A stretch of 64,000 nt of DNA from Yersinia vastinensis (GTDB taxonomy: Bacteria > Pseudomonadota > Gammaproteobacteria > Enterobacterales > Enterobacteriaceae): NCBI RefSeq assembly GCF_902726565.1, contig NZ_CACVAF010000002.1:1-64000 (forward strand). The letters are read 5' to 3'. Position 1 is the stretch's first letter. Each line of letters starts with the position of its first letter. The position numbers were made by a program, and so were the translations under genes. Of the stretch, positions 32,620 to 44,979 are shown one piece after another. The notes under the pieces were generated by a model that saw only the letters and a list, made by a program, of their open reading frames with translations, was not told the origin of the DNA and ran no database searches.

Positions 32620-32626
32620 AATCTGA

Positions 32627-34015
<1,389 letters not shown>

Positions 34016-34029
34016 TGTTGTAATCTTAA

Positions 34030-34059
34030 ACACAGGTGGCAGATCAATGTCACCTGTGT
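34030..34059 (+). terminator. purB terminator hairpin
   Basis: ACACAGGTG (34030-34038) pairs perfectly with CACCTGTGT (34051-34059) around a 12-base loop; a pyrimidine-rich stretch with T-runs follows. Confidence 0.6.
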
Positions 34060-34096
34060 ATCCCCTCTCTTTTCTTATTCCTTTACGTACTGCCCC

Positions 34097-34131
34097 TGTT
34101 TAGCCCCGGTTTAGCCGTTATCATTGATAAT
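34097..34131 (+). promoter_or_regulatory. PhoP box and -10 element
   Basis: TGTTTA (34097-34102), five bases, GGTTTA (34108-34113) is a perfect match to the direct-repeat PhoP box. GATAAT (34126-34131) lies 12 bases after it, the spacing of class-I PhoP-activated promoters where the box replaces the -35. The first gene downstream is the outer-membrane protein at 34179, then phoP. Confidence 0.85.
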
Positions 34132-34178
34132 ATCGGCAATGTCAAAAGGACGTTACAACCGCAGGAGCTATTATTTTT

Positions 34179-34802
34179 ATGTTGAAGCAAACACTACTTT
34201 CCGTTGCCCTGATGGGTACCTGTACTGCCACAATGGCGGCTGATTACAACTACGTAGCAGGTGGGTTGCAATACGGTTCCATCAGCAGCAATTCGCGTTT
34301 CGACAAGCAATTTGACCAAAGTAATTACAGCCATATCGGCAAACGCGACATGGGTGGGCTTTACCTGAACGGCGGTTATGGTTTTGATAATGATCTATTT
34401 ATTGATGCTCGCATCAGCAGCATTGCCAATAATGATCGTGGGCTTGCCGAAGCCGTCCTTGGCCTGGGCTACCATTTTGCTTTCTCTCCTAATGTTGATT
34501 TTTATACCTTAGTGGGTGGCAGTCGCCACGCAATGGTATTTGATGCCAGCAAAGATGGTAAAAAGACTAATACGTATAATAGCGCTACCGGTGAAGTCGG
34601 AATTAAAAGCAAGTTATCACAGGATATTGGTCTGGATGTTGCCTACCGTTTAGCGAACTATGATGGCCGTGCATTCCATGAAGCACGAGTCATGACAGAT
34701 TATTCGCTAACACAAAATCTTGCTGCTGAAGTCGGTTATACCTACCATAATTGGAAAGTGAACGATCAGGCAATGCAAGTAGGTTTACGTTATAACTTCT
34801 AA
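34179..34802 (+). CDS. Outer membrane beta-barrel protein, probably PhoP-regulated
   Basis: The 207-residue protein has a Sec signal peptide (MLKQTLLSVALMGTCTATMA, cleaved before Ala21). The rest alternates short beta strands with turns and ends in Phe (GLRYNF), the outer-membrane insertion signal. Repeated motifs like YGFDNDLFIDARIS, LGLGYHFAFS and EVGYTYHNWKV support a barrel of 8-10 strands. I do not know its exact name. It sits between purB and phoP, a place empty in E. coli, behind a perfect PhoP box, and may be cotranscribed with phoPQ. Confidence 0.85.
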   Translation: MLKQTLLSVALMGTCTATMAADYNYVAGGLQYGSISSNSRFDKQFDQSNYSHIGKRDMGGLYLNGGYGFDNDLFIDARISSIANNDRGLAEAVLGLGYHFAFSPNVDFYTLVGGSRHAMVFDASKDGKKTNTYNSATGEVGIKSKLSQDIGLDVAYRLANYDGRAFHEARVMTDYSLTQNLAAEVGYTYHNWKVNDQAMQVGLRYNF

Positions 34803-34824
34803 GTCACTGTTTTAATTTTGACTT

Positions 34825-34849
34825 GTCGGGTAATATTAAATTACCCGAC
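34825..34849 (+). terminator. Stem-loop between outer-membrane gene and phoP
   Basis: GTCGGGTAAT and ATTACCCGAC form a perfect 10-bp stem with loop ATTAA, 24 bases before phoP. No T-run follows, so attenuation or mRNA processing is more likely than full termination. Confidence 0.55.
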
Positions 34850-34872
34850 TAACGAATATCGAGGAATGTGGT

Positions 34873-35544
34873 ATGCGGGTTCTGGTTGTTGAAGATAATG
34901 CTTTGTTGCGTCACCATCTTACGGTGCAAATGCGTGAAATGGGCCATCAAGTTGATGCTGCAGAAGATGCCAAAGAGGCAGACTATTTCTTGCAGGAACA
35001 TGCTCCTGATATCGCAATTATCGATCTTGGCTTACCGGGTGAGGATGGATTGAGTCTTATCCGCCGCTGGCGTAGCCATCAGACAAACCTACCCATTCTA
35101 GTGTTGACCGCAAGGGAAAGTTGGCAAGATAAAGTCGCGGTACTAGAAGCCGGTGCAGATGATTACGTGACCAAGCCTTTTCATCTGGAGGAAGTCATCG
35201 CACGGATACAGGCTTTGATGCGACGTAATATTGGCCTCGCATCACAAGTTATTGAATTCCCTCCTTTTCAGATTGATCTCTCTCGCAGAGAACTGTGCGT
35301 TAATCAGCAACAAATTAAACTGACAGCTTTCGAGTACACCATTATTGAAACGCTTATTCGCAATGCTGGTAAAGTGGTCAGCAAAGATACATTAATGCTG
35401 CAACTGTATCCGGATGCCGAGCTGCGTGAAAGTCATACTATTGATGTATTAATGGGCCGTTTGCGTAAAAAACTGCAAGCAGAACATGAAGGCGAAGTGA
35501 TTATGACCATCCGTGGTCAGGGATACCGTTTTGACGCCAACTAG
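34873..35544 (+). CDS. phoP: Response regulator PhoP
   Basis: OmpR-type response regulator of the Mg2+/cationic peptide/acid-sensing PhoPQ system. The 223-residue protein has the receiver domain ([14 protein letters not shown]) with phospho-acceptor Asp51 ([11 protein letters not shown]) and Lys in DYVTKPF, then a winged-helix domain ([35 protein letters not shown]). phoQ starts 5 bases after its stop. A stem-loop and the PhoP box upstream of the preceding gene suggest autoregulation. Confidence 0.98.
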   Translation: MRVLVVEDNALLRHHLTVQMREMGHQVDAAEDAKEADYFLQEHAPDIAIIDLGLPGEDGLSLIRRWRSHQTNLPILVLTARESWQDKVAVLEAGADDYVTKPFHLEEVIARIQALMRRNIGLASQVIEFPPFQIDLSRRELCVNQQQIKLTAFEYTIIETLIRNAGKVVSKDTLMLQLYPDAELRESHTIDVLMGRLRKKLQAEHEGEVIMTIRGQGYRFDAN

Positions 35545-35549
35545 ACACC

Positions 35550-37004
35550 ATGTTCAGAAAAAATAGCAAACCATTCTCCCTTCGTGCACGTTTTCTTATG
35601 GCGACAGCCGGTGTCATTTTAGCGCTGTCGCTATCTTATGGTATGGTCGCTGTAGTGGGTTATATTGTCAGCTTTCAAAAAAATACTTTTAGTGCGCATC
35701 GCAGTGAAAGTAATCTGTTTTTCAGTCTGGCTCAGTGGCATAACAATAAACTCAGCATCTCGGTCCCCCCAGAACTCGAACTGAACATTCCCACACAGGT
35801 TCTGATTTACGATAAAGATGGCAATATCCTATGGCGTCAACGCCATGTACCTGAACTTGAATCTCACATCGAAAAAAGCTGGTTGCAAAAACCGGGCATT
35901 CACGAGCTTGATACTGGAACTCATATCAGCAGTATGATGCTAGGGGATAATCCCAAGGCCCAAGATCAGCTAAAAAAATACGATGACACCGACAGCAGCG
36001 CATTAACCCACACTGTTTCGGTTAATACTTATCCAGCAACGTCCCGCTTACCACAACTGACTATTGTGGTCGTCGATACCATTCCACAGGAATTACAACG
36101 TTCAGACTTGGTTTGGAACTGGTTCAGCTACGTCCTACTGGCTAACTTATTGTTAGTATTACCATTACTGTGGTTAGCCGCATATTGGAGCCTCAGGCCA
36201 ATTAAAGCTCTCGTCAGTCAGATAAGTCAGTTAGAAAAAGGCGAGCGTGAACAGTTAGATGAGAATCCACCGCGTGAATTGCAAAGTTTAGTGCGAAATC
36301 TCAATATTTTGCTCACAAATGAACGCCAACGTTATACCAAGTACCGCACAACACTATCAGACCTAACTCATAGCCTCAAAACCCCACTAGCAGTGTTACA
36401 AACAACGCTTCGCTCTTTACGTACCGGTAAACAGACCACCATTGAAGAAGTAGAACCTATCATGCTTGAGCAGATAAGCCGTATTTCTCAGCAGATTGGC
36501 TATTACCTACACCGTGCTAGTATGCGTTCCGAACATAATGTCCTCATTCGTGAAATTCACTCTGTGCCCGCGCTGCTAGACAGCCTATGCAGTGCACTAA
36601 ATAAGGTTTATCAGCGCAAAGGCGTAGTACTTACACTGGATATCTCACCCGAGGTGACTTTCCTTGGTGAGCAAAATGACTTCATGGAAGTCATGGGAAA
36701 TGTACTGGAAAATGCTTGCAAGTACTGCCTCGAATTCGTCGAGATAACCGCCCTGCACTCTGAAAAACAACTTACCATTGTCGTTGACGACGATGGACCG
36801 GGTATTCCCGAAAGTAAACGACAGTTAATCTTTCAACGAGGCCAGCGCGTCGATACTTTACGTCCAGGGCAAGGGCTTGGGCTATCTGTTGCCGCAGAAA
36901 TTATTGAACAGTATCAAGGTAAGATAACCATCACTGAAAGTCCTTTGGGCGGTGCCAGAATGATGGTGACTTTTGGCCAGCAACATGATTATCACACTGA
37001 TTAA
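35550..37004 (+). CDS. phoQ: Sensor histidine kinase PhoQ
   Basis: The 484-residue inner-membrane sensor has two membrane segments (about 17-40 and 192-214) flanking a periplasmic sensor. HAMP follows, then the kinase with phospho-accepting His274 ([10 protein letters not shown]), N box ENACKYC and G boxes DDDGPGIP and GQGLGLSVA. Near residue 145 the acidic cluster that binds divalent cations in E. coli is short (YDDTD), with three Asp rather than a long Glu/Asp run. Periplasmic [21 protein letters not shown] is conserved. Confidence 0.97.
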   Translation: MFRKNSKPFSLRARFLMATAGVILALSLSYGMVAVVGYIVSFQKNTFSAHRSESNLFFSLAQWHNNKLSISVPPELELNIPTQVLIYDKDGNILWRQRHVPELESHIEKSWLQKPGIHELDTGTHISSMMLGDNPKAQDQLKKYDDTDSSALTHTVSVNTYPATSRLPQLTIVVVDTIPQELQRSDLVWNWFSYVLLANLLLVLPLLWLAAYWSLRPIKALVSQISQLEKGEREQLDENPPRELQSLVRNLNILLTNERQRYTKYRTTLSDLTHSLKTPLAVLQTTLRSLRTGKQTTIEEVEPIMLEQISRISQQIGYYLHRASMRSEHNVLIREIHSVPALLDSLCSALNKVYQRKGVVLTLDISPEVTFLGEQNDFMEVMGNVLENACKYCLEFVEITALHSEKQLTIVVDDDGPGIPESKRQLIFQRGQRVDTLRPGQGLGLSVAAEIIEQYQGKITITESPLGGARMMVTFGQQHDYHTD

Positions 37005-37086
37005 TAAAATTTGCCTGTCAGCCCCTGATACTGTTGGCTGGCATCCGTTATAATCACTGGCAAGCTCACCCCTATCTGGAATAAAC

Positions 37087-38208
37087 ATGGATTACCAACT
37101 CGATCTCGACTGGCCTGATTTTCTGCAACGCTATTGGCAGAAACGCCCTGTTATCCTCAAACGTGGCTTTAAAAACTTTATTGACCCACTTTCGCCTGAT
37201 GAACTGGCTGGCTTGGCGATGGAGAATGAAGTAGATAGCCGTCTGGTTAGTCATGAGGAGGGTCGCTGGCAAGTCAGTCATGGTCCATTTGAGAGCTTTG
37301 ATCATTTAGGTGAAACCAACTGGTCTCTTCTCGTGCAAGCAGTTGATCACTGGCATGAGCCTGCCGCCGCATTAATGCGCCCATTCCGCCCTCTGTCAGA
37401 CTGGCGCATGGATGATTTAATGGTCTCCTTCTCAGTACCTGGTGGTGGTGTTGGCCCACACTTTGACCAGTATGATGTCTTTATTATTCAAGGTACTGGC
37501 CGTCGTCGCTGGCGAGTCGGCGAAAAAACAGAAATGAAGCAGCATTGTCCACACCCCGATTTGCTGCAAGTAGGGCCTTTCGATGCCATTATTGATGAAG
37601 AAATGGAGCCGGGTGACATTCTCTATATCCCACCAGGTTTTCCACATGAAGGCTATGCGCTTGAAAATGCGTTGAATTATTCGGTTGGTTTCCGTGCACC
37701 TAATGCACGAGAACTGGTCAGTGGTTTTGCCGACTATGTGCTTTCTCGTGAGCTAGGCAGCTACCGCTACAGCGATCCTGATTTGCAATTGCGGGAACAC
37801 CCAGCAGAAATTAAGTCACAAGAGGTCGATAAACTACGGACGATGATGTTGGAGTTAGTCCAACAACCAGAAGATTTCCAAAGCTGGTTTGGTGAATTTA
37901 TTTCTCAATCTCGCCATGAATTGGACCTTGCACCACCTGAGCCACCATATCCGGCTGGAGATGTATATCAATTACTCTTGCAAGGTGAAGAATTACAACG
38001 ACTTAGTGGTCTTCGTGTGCTGCGCATTGGCAACCAATGCTTCGTTAACGGTGAGTTAATTGACACACCACATTTCCAGGCAGCAGATGCACTGTGCCAG
38101 CACTTCAGTGTTGATGCAGAAAAACTCGGTGACGCGCTGGAAGACCCTTCATTCTTGGCAATGTTAACTGCGTTAGTGAATAGTGGTTATTGGTATTTTA
38201 ACGACTAA
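37087..38208 (+). CDS. roxA: 50S ribosomal protein L16 arginine hydroxylase
   Basis: JmjC-type 2-oxoglutarate/Fe(II) oxygenase that hydroxylates an Arg of L16 (E. coli YcfD/RoxA). The 373-residue protein has the iron triad in VGPHFDQYDVF (His, Asp) and the distal His in FPHEGYALENALNYS. Downstream, a 10-11 bp stem (38228-38254) ends the gene and faces the convergent pepT. Confidence 0.95.
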   Translation: MDYQLDLDWPDFLQRYWQKRPVILKRGFKNFIDPLSPDELAGLAMENEVDSRLVSHEEGRWQVSHGPFESFDHLGETNWSLLVQAVDHWHEPAAALMRPFRPLSDWRMDDLMVSFSVPGGGVGPHFDQYDVFIIQGTGRRRWRVGEKTEMKQHCPHPDLLQVGPFDAIIDEEMEPGDILYIPPGFPHEGYALENALNYSVGFRAPNARELVSGFADYVLSRELGSYRYSDPDLQLREHPAEIKSQEVDKLRTMMLELVQQPEDFQSWFGEFISQSRHELDLAPPEPPYPAGDVYQLLLQGEELQRLSGLRVLRIGNQCFVNGELIDTPHFQAADALCQHFSVDAEKLGDALEDPSFLAMLTALVNSGYWYFND

Positions 38209-38227
38209 TATCTCCAGCTTACGATGC

Positions 38228-38254
38228 AAAACGCCCCGATAAACGGGGCGTTTT
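38228..38254. terminator. Bidirectional terminator between roxA and pepT
   Basis: AAAACGCCCCG-ATAAA-CGGGGCGTTTT is a perfect 11-bp stem with A/T runs on both sides, between convergent genes. Confidence 0.93.
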
Positions 38255-38271
38255 TAATTACACAACTAATC

Positions 38272-39507
38272 TCATGCCTCTTTGGCTCGTCTAGCGGTCA
38301 GTTCGGCAATTCGCATGATAACCGCAACTGCTTTCTCCATCCCCTCCAGCGTAATAAACTCATGTTTACCATGGTAGTTATAACCGCCAGTAAAGATATT
38401 CGGGCAAGGTAGCCCCATGAAAGACAACTGTGCACCATCAGTGCCACCGCGGATCGGCTTCATAATTGGCGTAATATCACAATCGCGCATCGCCTGCTGC
38501 GCCAGTTCAATAATATGCGGGTGCTTAATGATATGCTCACGCATATTGTAATAACTATCATCCATAACGATTTCGATATAGCAGTCTCGGTGTAAACCTT
38601 TACCTACCCGCTTGGCGATATCGACCATATTTTTCTTGCGTGCTTCAAAACCATCACGGCTAAAATCTCGCACAATGTAGTGCATTTCTGCACGCTCAAC
38701 GGTACCTTTAATACTTTGTAGATGATAAAAACCGTCATAGCCTTCGGTACATTCTGGGGTTTCATCTACCGGTAATTCCTGATGGAAACGGGTTGCCAAT
38801 GATAACGCATTCACCATAACCCCTTTGGCTGTGCCGGGATGAACATTATTCCCCACAATTTTTATTGTCACTGATGCCGCATTAAAGTTTTCAAATTCCA
38901 GCTCACCGACGCCACCGCCATCTACGGTATAGGCCCACTGAGCATCAAACTCCTCCACATTGAAGAAACGCGCACCTTTCCCCACTTCTTCATCTGGCGT
39001 AAATGCAATGCGGATATTCCCATGAGGGACATGACTGTGCTTTAGGCGCACCATCGCGGTAATAATCTCGGCAATACCGGCTTTATCATCGGCACCCAGT
39101 AACGTTTTACCGTCAGTGGTAATTAAAGTGTGTCCAAGTAACTGATGTAGCACTGGGAACATGACTGGAGACAGCACTTCATCCCCCATTCCCAAGGCAA
39201 TGTCGCCACCACGATAGTTTTCAACAATCTGTGGATTAACATTTTTACCCGAGAAATCGGGAGAGGTATCAAGATGGGCAATAAAGCCAATGGTGGGGAC
39301 CGGCCAGGCAACATTGGCAGGCAAAGTTGCCATTACGCAGCCATGGTCGCTCAAGCTAACCTGAGAAAAGCCCAACGCCTGTAACTCATGTTGTAACGCC
39401 TGAGCAAGCTTACGCTGCCCTTCAGTGCTCGGCACGGATTTTACATTGGCTTTTGCTTGTGTATCAAAAGAAACATAGTTGAAAAAGCGGTCGAGTAATT
39501 TGTCCAT
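38272..39507 (-). CDS. pepT: Peptidase T (tripeptidase)
   Basis: Zinc metallopeptidase that removes the N-terminal residue from tripeptides. ATG 39507 behind GGGTGGGA gives 411 residues, starting [19 protein letters not shown]. Metal ligands lie in [24 protein letters not shown] (Asp) and [14 protein letters not shown] (Glu-Glu). [19 protein letters not shown] near the C-terminus is also conserved. It stands alone on the - strand with a 205-bp gap to cobB. Confidence 0.97.
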   Translation of the reverse strand: MDKLLDRFFNYVSFDTQAKANVKSVPSTEGQRKLAQALQHELQALGFSQVSLSDHGCVMATLPANVAWPVPTIGFIAHLDTSPDFSGKNVNPQIVENYRGGDIALGMGDEVLSPVMFPVLHQLLGHTLITTDGKTLLGADDKAGIAEIITAMVRLKHSHVPHGNIRIAFTPDEEVGKGARFFNVEEFDAQWAYTVDGGGVGELEFENFNAASVTIKIVGNNVHPGTAKGVMVNALSLATRFHQELPVDETPECTEGYDGFYHLQSIKGTVERAEMHYIVRDFSRDGFEARKKNMVDIAKRVGKGLHRDCYIEIVMDDSYYNMREHIIKHPHIIELAQQAMRDCDITPIMKPIRGGTDGAQLSFMGLPCPNIFTGGYNYHGKHEFITLEGMEKAVAVIMRIAELTARRAKEA

Positions 39508-39712
39508 GGTTCCCACCCTCATAATAGTGAATATCATTATGGGGAAGTGATCATGATCAAATATTGCGTCAGGTCAGCTTTAGACAAACTTAAGCCAGAA
39601 TAATAAGGTGCAATGCAGAAAACTCTGCCGGGTGATTTATTCATCAACCGACAGAGGATATTGCTTATTTATACATCAACCTGACTTAAATATGCCAATT
39701 AAGCAGGATAAA
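39508..39712. other. 205-bp gap between cobB and pepT
   Basis: No gene or strong hairpin is seen. The stretch is AT-rich and should contain the pepT promoter; a CRP/FNR-like site was not found. Confidence 0.4.
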
Positions 39713-40549
39713 TTAATCGCCCTGACGATTCTCCCCCCGCGTGGTGAGAAACTCACGCACATATTCCGGCACCACTTTACTGGCTAAACCATAATGTTTT
39801 TCATCAAACTGACTTTCCACCTGACTGGGTTCCAGATTCAACTCGACAGTATGAGCGCCATGCAAACTTGACTCATGAACAAACCCAGCAGCAGGATAAA
39901 CGTGGCCGGAGGTTCCAATCGAAATAAAGAAGTCAGCCTCAGCCAGTGCCTTGTAAATTTCATCCATTCCCATTGGCATCTCACCAAACCACACAATATG
40001 TGGCCGAAGCGGCGAAGGGAATTGACAACAATGGCAACGTTCCTCAGGACTGAGGTCGCCAGGCCAGTCCAACACTTGACCAGACTGCGTGCAACGCACT
40101 TTCAGTAACTCACCATGCATGTGAATAACTCGCTTACTACCGGCTCTTTCATGCAAGTTATCAATGTTTTGTGTCACTAGCACAAAATTATCACCTAGCA
40201 CTGCTTCCAAATCAGCCAGTGCGAAATGGGCAGCATTTGGTGCAATCTCCGGCTGCTGTAGCTGGCGGCGGCGCGCATTATAAAAAGACTGAACTAGCTC
40301 AGGATCCCGACGATACCCTTCAGGCGTGGCCACATCTTCCACCTGATGCTCTTCCCACAAACCATCAGCAGCACGAAAAGTTCGAATACCGGATTCTGCC
40401 GAAATACCGGCACCAGTAAGAACCACCACAAACGGTTTCTTCATTTCAGATGTTACCGCACTGTCTCGATGAAAAATGCGGGAGCGAAAACGTTGATGCC
40501 GCAAATGCTTATTCTTGCGAAACCGACATAGCCGATGGCGAATGCGCAT
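39713..40549 (-). CDS. cobB: NAD-dependent protein deacylase (sirtuin)
   Basis: Removes acetyl and other acyl groups from lysines using NAD+. The 278-residue protein has sirtuin motifs [34 protein letters not shown] (catalytic His) and a zinc site (CTQ...CHCC). Its first 35 residues are very basic ([20 protein letters not shown]), matching the long CobB isoform of E. coli/Salmonella. An internal Met36 (MKKPFVVV, base 40444) would give the short isoform. Confidence 0.97.
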   Translation of the reverse strand: MRIRHRLCRFRKNKHLRHQRFRSRIFHRDSAVTSEMKKPFVVVLTGAGISAESGIRTFRAADGLWEEHQVEDVATPEGYRRDPELVQSFYNARRRQLQQPEIAPNAAHFALADLEAVLGDNFVLVTQNIDNLHERAGSKRVIHMHGELLKVRCTQSGQVLDWPGDLSPEERCHCCQFPSPLRPHIVWFGEMPMGMDEIYKALAEADFFISIGTSGHVYPAAGFVHESSLHGAHTVELNLEPSQVESQFDEKHYGLASKVVPEYVREFLTTRGENRQGD

Positions 40550-40604
40550 AACTTTTTCCTTTTTTGATACCCTTTCAACTCAACGTTTGGATATTGTCAT
40601 TATA

Positions 40605-41516
40605 TTATTTAGATAGATGCAAAAACGCAGCGCCACGCACGCCACCTGCATCACCATAACGCGCTTTTTCAATGCGTGGCAATCGGGCTACACGTAATAA
40701 ATGCTGCGGCAAACGTTTTGGCAGTTCCTGATAGATCTGTTCGAAGTTTGATAACCCACCGCCAATCACCACTAAATGGGGATCAAGCATTGTCAGCAAA
40801 TTGCCCAGACACACCGCCAGCACATCCATAAAGCGTTCGACATGCGCCACAGCCTTAGATTCACCCGCATTATAGTGAGCAATAATCTCTACGGCTGGCA
40901 AGGATTGTTGATTGAAATGTTTGTACATCCATTCAAAACCACGCCCAGAAATATAATTTTCAATGCAGCCATGATGACCACAACCGCAGGGCACTCGCGG
41001 AATATCAGCCCCCAAAATATCCAGTGCATCTACCGGTAGACGAAAATGGCCGAATTCACCCGTAATATGATTACGTCCACCAACAATACTGCCATTGACA
41101 ATAAGCCCACCGCCAACACCCGTACCCAGAATCAAACCCAAGACGGTGGGATAGTGGCGAAACTCAGGATCCCAAGCTTCAGATAGTGCAAAGCAGTTAG
41201 CGTCATTATCAATTTTAACTTCACGCCCAATCCGTTGCGAAAGATCGCCCTGCAACGATTGCCCCATTGCCGCAGGAACATTGGCGGTGAACACCGTTCC
41301 ATCATCTGCGTTGGGTAAGCCGGGAATGCCAATACCTACACTGCCCTGCACTTTACAATATCCGTCTGCTTCCAGCGTCAAGTCCTGTAATGTTTGGAGT
41401 AATTGCTGATAATCTTCACGCGGTGTAGGGACTCGCTTATGCCAGATTCTTTGCAGGTTGGCATCAAAAACACCTAGCTCAATTTTGGTGCCGCCCATAT
41501 CAAAACCGTAATACAT
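40605..41516 (-). CDS. nagK: N-acetylglucosamine kinase
   Basis: ROK-family sugar kinase that phosphorylates GlcNAc from cell-wall recycling. The 303-residue protein has the ATP-binding start [16 protein letters not shown], substrate loop [12 protein letters not shown] and the zinc motif [15 protein letters not shown]. It follows lolE by 26 bases, giving the operon lolCDE-nagK-cobB on the - strand, as in E. coli. Confidence 0.97.
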   Translation of the reverse strand: MYYGFDMGGTKIELGVFDANLQRIWHKRVPTPREDYQQLLQTLQDLTLEADGYCKVQGSVGIGIPGLPNADDGTVFTANVPAAMGQSLQGDLSQRIGREVKIDNDANCFALSEAWDPEFRHYPTVLGLILGTGVGGGLIVNGSIVGGRNHITGEFGHFRLPVDALDILGADIPRVPCGCGHHGCIENYISGRGFEWMYKHFNQQSLPAVEIIAHYNAGESKAVAHVERFMDVLAVCLGNLLTMLDPHLVVIGGGLSNFEQIYQELPKRLPQHLLRVARLPRIEKARYGDAGGVRGAAFLHLSK

Positions 41517-41542
41517 AAGTTTGCCCTTATTAAAGATGAAAT

Positions 41543-42790
41543 CTATTGCCCACTCAGTACCCGTGCCGGATCAATACGGCTGGCTCGGCGAGCAGGATAC
41601 CAACTGGCAATCAAACTCAATACCAGCGCAGTTGCCAACACGCAGGCCACATCAAACCAGTGCAATTCTGACGGTAAAAAGTCAATGAAGTAGATATCGC
41701 CTGATAAAAATTGATGCCCGATCAACTTTTCTAACCCACGAATAATGTTGGTCAATTGCAAAGAGACTATCACGCCCACCACCGCCCCACTGACACTACC
41801 GATAAGACCGGCCAGCAAGCCATACCAGATAAAAATCGCGCGGATCAGGCCATCTTTGGCCCCGAGCGTACGAAGTACCGCAATATCGCTACTTTTATCT
41901 TTAACCGCCATGACCAGCGTGGACACAATATTAAAACTGGCGACGCCAATCACGAGTATCATAGCTAAGTACATGATTGTACGGATCATTTGGATATCTC
42001 GGTACATATAGCCATAAGTACCAATCCAGCTACTGATGTACACATAGGCATTCGTGACTTCACCAGCACTGCGTACCAGTTTGTTCGCGTTGTAGACGTC
42101 ATCAACTTTTATGGCTATACCAGTGACACTGTCACCCATATCTAAATATTGTTGAGCATCTGCTAATGGCACTAATGCCAGACTATGATCTAACTGCCCA
42201 CTCAATTCAAAAATGCCAGCAACCTGTAAACGAATGCGCTTAGCTTGCAGCAATTTATTCTCAGGATCGCTATTGGGAATCATCACTGTCAGCCATGATC
42301 CCTGCTTGACCCCCAAAGCCTCTGCCAGACCTTTACCCAAAATAATCTGCTGCTGACCCGCTTTGAAATTATCCCAAGCATGGTCAAGCACAAAACCTGG
42401 CAATGCACTCAGACGCGACTCTGCCTGTGGGTCAACACCTTTGACTGATACTGCACGCAATTGCGTCGCGTTTTCAATCAAGCCCGTAAAATTGATATAA
42501 GGTGCCGCTGCCACAATGCCGGGAACTTTTTCAATGCGCTGCAAGGTTTGGGGCCAGCCGCTGAACGGTTGATTAACCACAGCAATCTCACCGTGGGGTA
42601 CGACGGCCAAAATACGGTTTTTTAGCTCACGTTCGAAACCATTCATTGCACTTAAACCGACGATCAATACCGCAACACCCAAAGCAATACCCAATGTTGA
42701 AATGACCGAGATTAACGACACCATACCGCCGCGGCGGCGGCCACGGCTAAAACGCAAACCGATTAACAGTGACAGTGGCGAAACGCCCAT
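41543..42790 (-). CDS. lolE: Lipoprotein-releasing ABC permease LolE
   Basis: Inner-membrane subunit of LolCDE, which extracts outer-membrane lipoproteins and hands them to LolA. The 415-residue protein has the MacB/FtsX layout: one N-terminal membrane helix ([20 protein letters not shown]), a periplasmic domain and three C-terminal helices. It starts at the lolD stop (one-base overlap). Confidence 0.97.
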   Translation of the reverse strand: MGVSPLSLLIGLRFSRGRRRGGMVSLISVISTLGIALGVAVLIVGLSAMNGFERELKNRILAVVPHGEIAVVNQPFSGWPQTLQRIEKVPGIVAAAPYINFTGLIENATQLRAVSVKGVDPQAESRLSALPGFVLDHAWDNFKAGQQQIILGKGLAEALGVKQGSWLTVMIPNSDPENKLLQAKRIRLQVAGIFELSGQLDHSLALVPLADAQQYLDMGDSVTGIAIKVDDVYNANKLVRSAGEVTNAYVYISSWIGTYGYMYRDIQMIRTIMYLAMILVIGVASFNIVSTLVMAVKDKSSDIAVLRTLGAKDGLIRAIFIWYGLLAGLIGSVSGAVVGVIVSLQLTNIIRGLEKLIGHQFLSGDIYFIDFLPSELHWFDVACVLATALVLSLIASWYPARRASRIDPARVLSGQ

Positions 42791-43494
42791 TACTCTGCCC
42801 CCACCAACGTCAAGTGCTGCTGTAGCTGACCATCACGCATTTCTAACTGGCGACTCATTCGCTTAGCCAAATGTAAATCATGAGTCACCACTAAAAATGC
42901 TGTCCCTTGGCGAACATTCAGTTCACCCAGCAAATTAAAGATGCTATCGGCATTACGCTGATCGAGGTTGCCCGTCGGTTCATCAGCCAGAACCAAAGAG
43001 GGGTCATTGACTAATGAACGCGCGATAGCGACTCGTTGACGTTCCCCGCCCGATAATTCTGATGGACGGTGTTTACTGCGTTTTTCCAAACCAACCGCCG
43101 CTAACATAGCGCGCGCTTTTTCTTGCGCTTCACTCGGTTTAGCGCCACCAATTAACAGTGGCATGGCGACATTTTCCAACGCGGTAAAATCGGGCAGTAA
43201 ATGGTGGAATTGATAGATAAAACCTAATTCTCGATTACGTAACTCTGCCTTTGCAGTAGAAGAAAGCTGGTTTAGTGAGCGCCCTTGATAAATAACCTCG
43301 CCAGAGGTAGGGGAATCCAACCCCCCCAGCAGGTGCAATAAGGTACTTTTGCCCGAACCAGAACTACCAACAATCGCCATCAGCTCGCCAGCTTCGATAG
43401 TAAACGACACATTGCGCAATACATCGGTATGTAGTTGGCCTTCCTGATAGCGTTTGCACAGGTTTAAACACTGTAATAAAGGATGGTTACTCAT
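42790..43494 (-). CDS. lolD: Lipoprotein-releasing ABC ATPase LolD
   Basis: ATPase of LolCDE, 234 residues. Walker [15 protein letters not shown], signature [15 protein letters not shown], Walker [12 protein letters not shown] are all present. It overlaps lolC by eight bases and lolE by one, so the three proteins are probably made in fixed ratio. Confidence 0.98.
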   Translation of the reverse strand: MSNHPLLQCLNLCKRYQEGQLHTDVLRNVSFTIEAGELMAIVGSSGSGKSTLLHLLGGLDSPTSGEVIYQGRSLNQLSSTAKAELRNRELGFIYQFHHLLPDFTALENVAMPLLIGGAKPSEAQEKARAMLAAVGLEKRSKHRPSELSGGERQRVAIARSLVNDPSLVLADEPTGNLDQRNADSIFNLLGELNVRQGTAFLVVTHDLHLAKRMSRQLEMRDGQLQQHLTLVGAE

Positions 43495-44689
43495 AGCGTA
43501 AAGCCTCAGCAGGTTGTGCGGCGGCAGCGCGCCAGGAAGGGTAAAGCGTAGACAGCAAAGCTATCGCCATTGCTACCAGAGCAATAACAATGACCTGAAC
43601 AGGGTTAATCTCAACCGGTAATGTGGCACCATCAATCAATATACCGAGAACCGGAATTAGGGTATTCAATTGGCTGGCCAGTAAAATACCTAACCCAGCA
43701 CCAAGCAACGCGCCAATGACCCCAGCAGTAGCCCCCTGCACCATAAACACCAACATGATTTGGCGGCGACTTAACCCCTGAGTTTGCAAAATAGCGACTT
43801 CGCCCTGTTTTTCCATGACTAACAGGCCTAGCGAGGTAATAATATTAAAGGCCGCGACAGCGATGATAAGACTCAGCAGCAGCCCCATCATATTTTTCTC
43901 CATCCTCACGGCTTGGAAAAGCTCGCCTTTGCGCTCACGCCAATCTTTCCACACCGTGCCTTCCGGCAAAGTCTGCTGGCTCAAGCTATCAACGCTCAGT
44001 GGTTGAGAAAGGAATAAACGCCAACCGGTAATATTACCTGCGGGATAGCGCATCAGCCGCGACGCATCCTGTTGATTAACCAACATTTGGTAACCATCAA
44101 CTTCACTGTCTGCGGCAAATGTCCCGATAATATTAAACAGGCGCTGACTGGGAATGCGGCCCATCGGAGTAAACTGGCTGGCACTCGGCACCATTAAGCG
44201 CAATGTCTCACCCCGTTTAACCCCCAATTGACCCGCCAGTTTCTCACCGAGAATCATATTGTAGCTTCCCGGCTGCAAATCCTTTAGTTTCACATTGACC
44301 AAATAGTCTGCTAGCGGTTCATGCTGTTCTGGATCAACGCCCAGCATGACGCCAGCGGCTAAATTATGTGCACTTTGTAACACCACATCCGCCGTGGTCA
44401 AGGGCACAACATCAGTGACTCCCGCCAATGATTTCAATGTTGAAGCAGGAATTTTGTTTGGGTCGAGAGAACCTTGTGGCGTGGTGATCAGCGCCTGTGG
44501 CATCAGCCCCAAAATATTATTCTGCAAATCGCGCTCAAAACCATTCATCACAGACAACACTGTAATTAATGCCATCACGCCCAGCGTAATGCCAATGGTA
44601 GAAAGCCACGAGACAAACCGACCAAAACGGTCAGATGCACGCCCGCGCATATAACGCAGGCCAATAAATAGTGCGACAGGTTGATACAT
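43487..44689 (-). CDS. lolC: Lipoprotein-releasing ABC permease LolC
   Basis: Partner of LolE that recruits LolA. The 400-residue protein has the same fold: TM1 near [20 protein letters not shown], a long periplasmic domain, and three C-terminal helices ending [18 protein letters not shown]. The start is 290 bases from divergent mfd. In E. coli comR and bhsA lie in the interval toward ycfJ/mfd; none are here. Confidence 0.97.
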   Translation of the reverse strand: MYQPVALFIGLRYMRGRASDRFGRFVSWLSTIGITLGVMALITVLSVMNGFERDLQNNILGLMPQALITTPQGSLDPNKIPASTLKSLAGVTDVVPLTTADVVLQSAHNLAAGVMLGVDPEQHEPLADYLVNVKLKDLQPGSYNMILGEKLAGQLGVKRGETLRLMVPSASQFTPMGRIPSQRLFNIIGTFAADSEVDGYQMLVNQQDASRLMRYPAGNITGWRLFLSQPLSVDSLSQQTLPEGTVWKDWRERKGELFQAVRMEKNMMGLLLSLIIAVAAFNIITSLGLLVMEKQGEVAILQTQGLSRRQIMLVFMVQGATAGVIGALLGAGLGILLASQLNTLIPVLGILIDGATLPVEINPVQVIVIALVAMAIALLSTLYPSWRAAAAQPAEALRYE

Positions 44690-44979
44690 GAAATCTGTTT
44701 AGATCCTGTTGCTAAAGCAAAGTGATCGAGGATAATAAAGGGTACAACCGCTTTATGGAACCATTAACCGTCTATATCTCCGGCTTTTATTCCAAATCAG
44801 AGCACCAATCTGTGGCTATCCCCTCGCACGTGCTAGGATAGCCGCCGAGAATTATGCTGATATTGAAACTCGGGTCAATGATACCCCAGTGATTGGTGTT
44901 GCAGGTTGGTCGCTATCAAGCATCCCTGCGGCGTCAAGGACGAAAGGTAAACCACATAGAAGAGACTGTTTAACTGCTT
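44690..44979. other. 290-bp divergent region lolC/mfd
   Basis: No gene is supported. A short + strand ORF covering 44889-45086 overlaps mfd and has no ribosome site. The region should contain both promoters; I could not define them. Confidence 0.4.
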
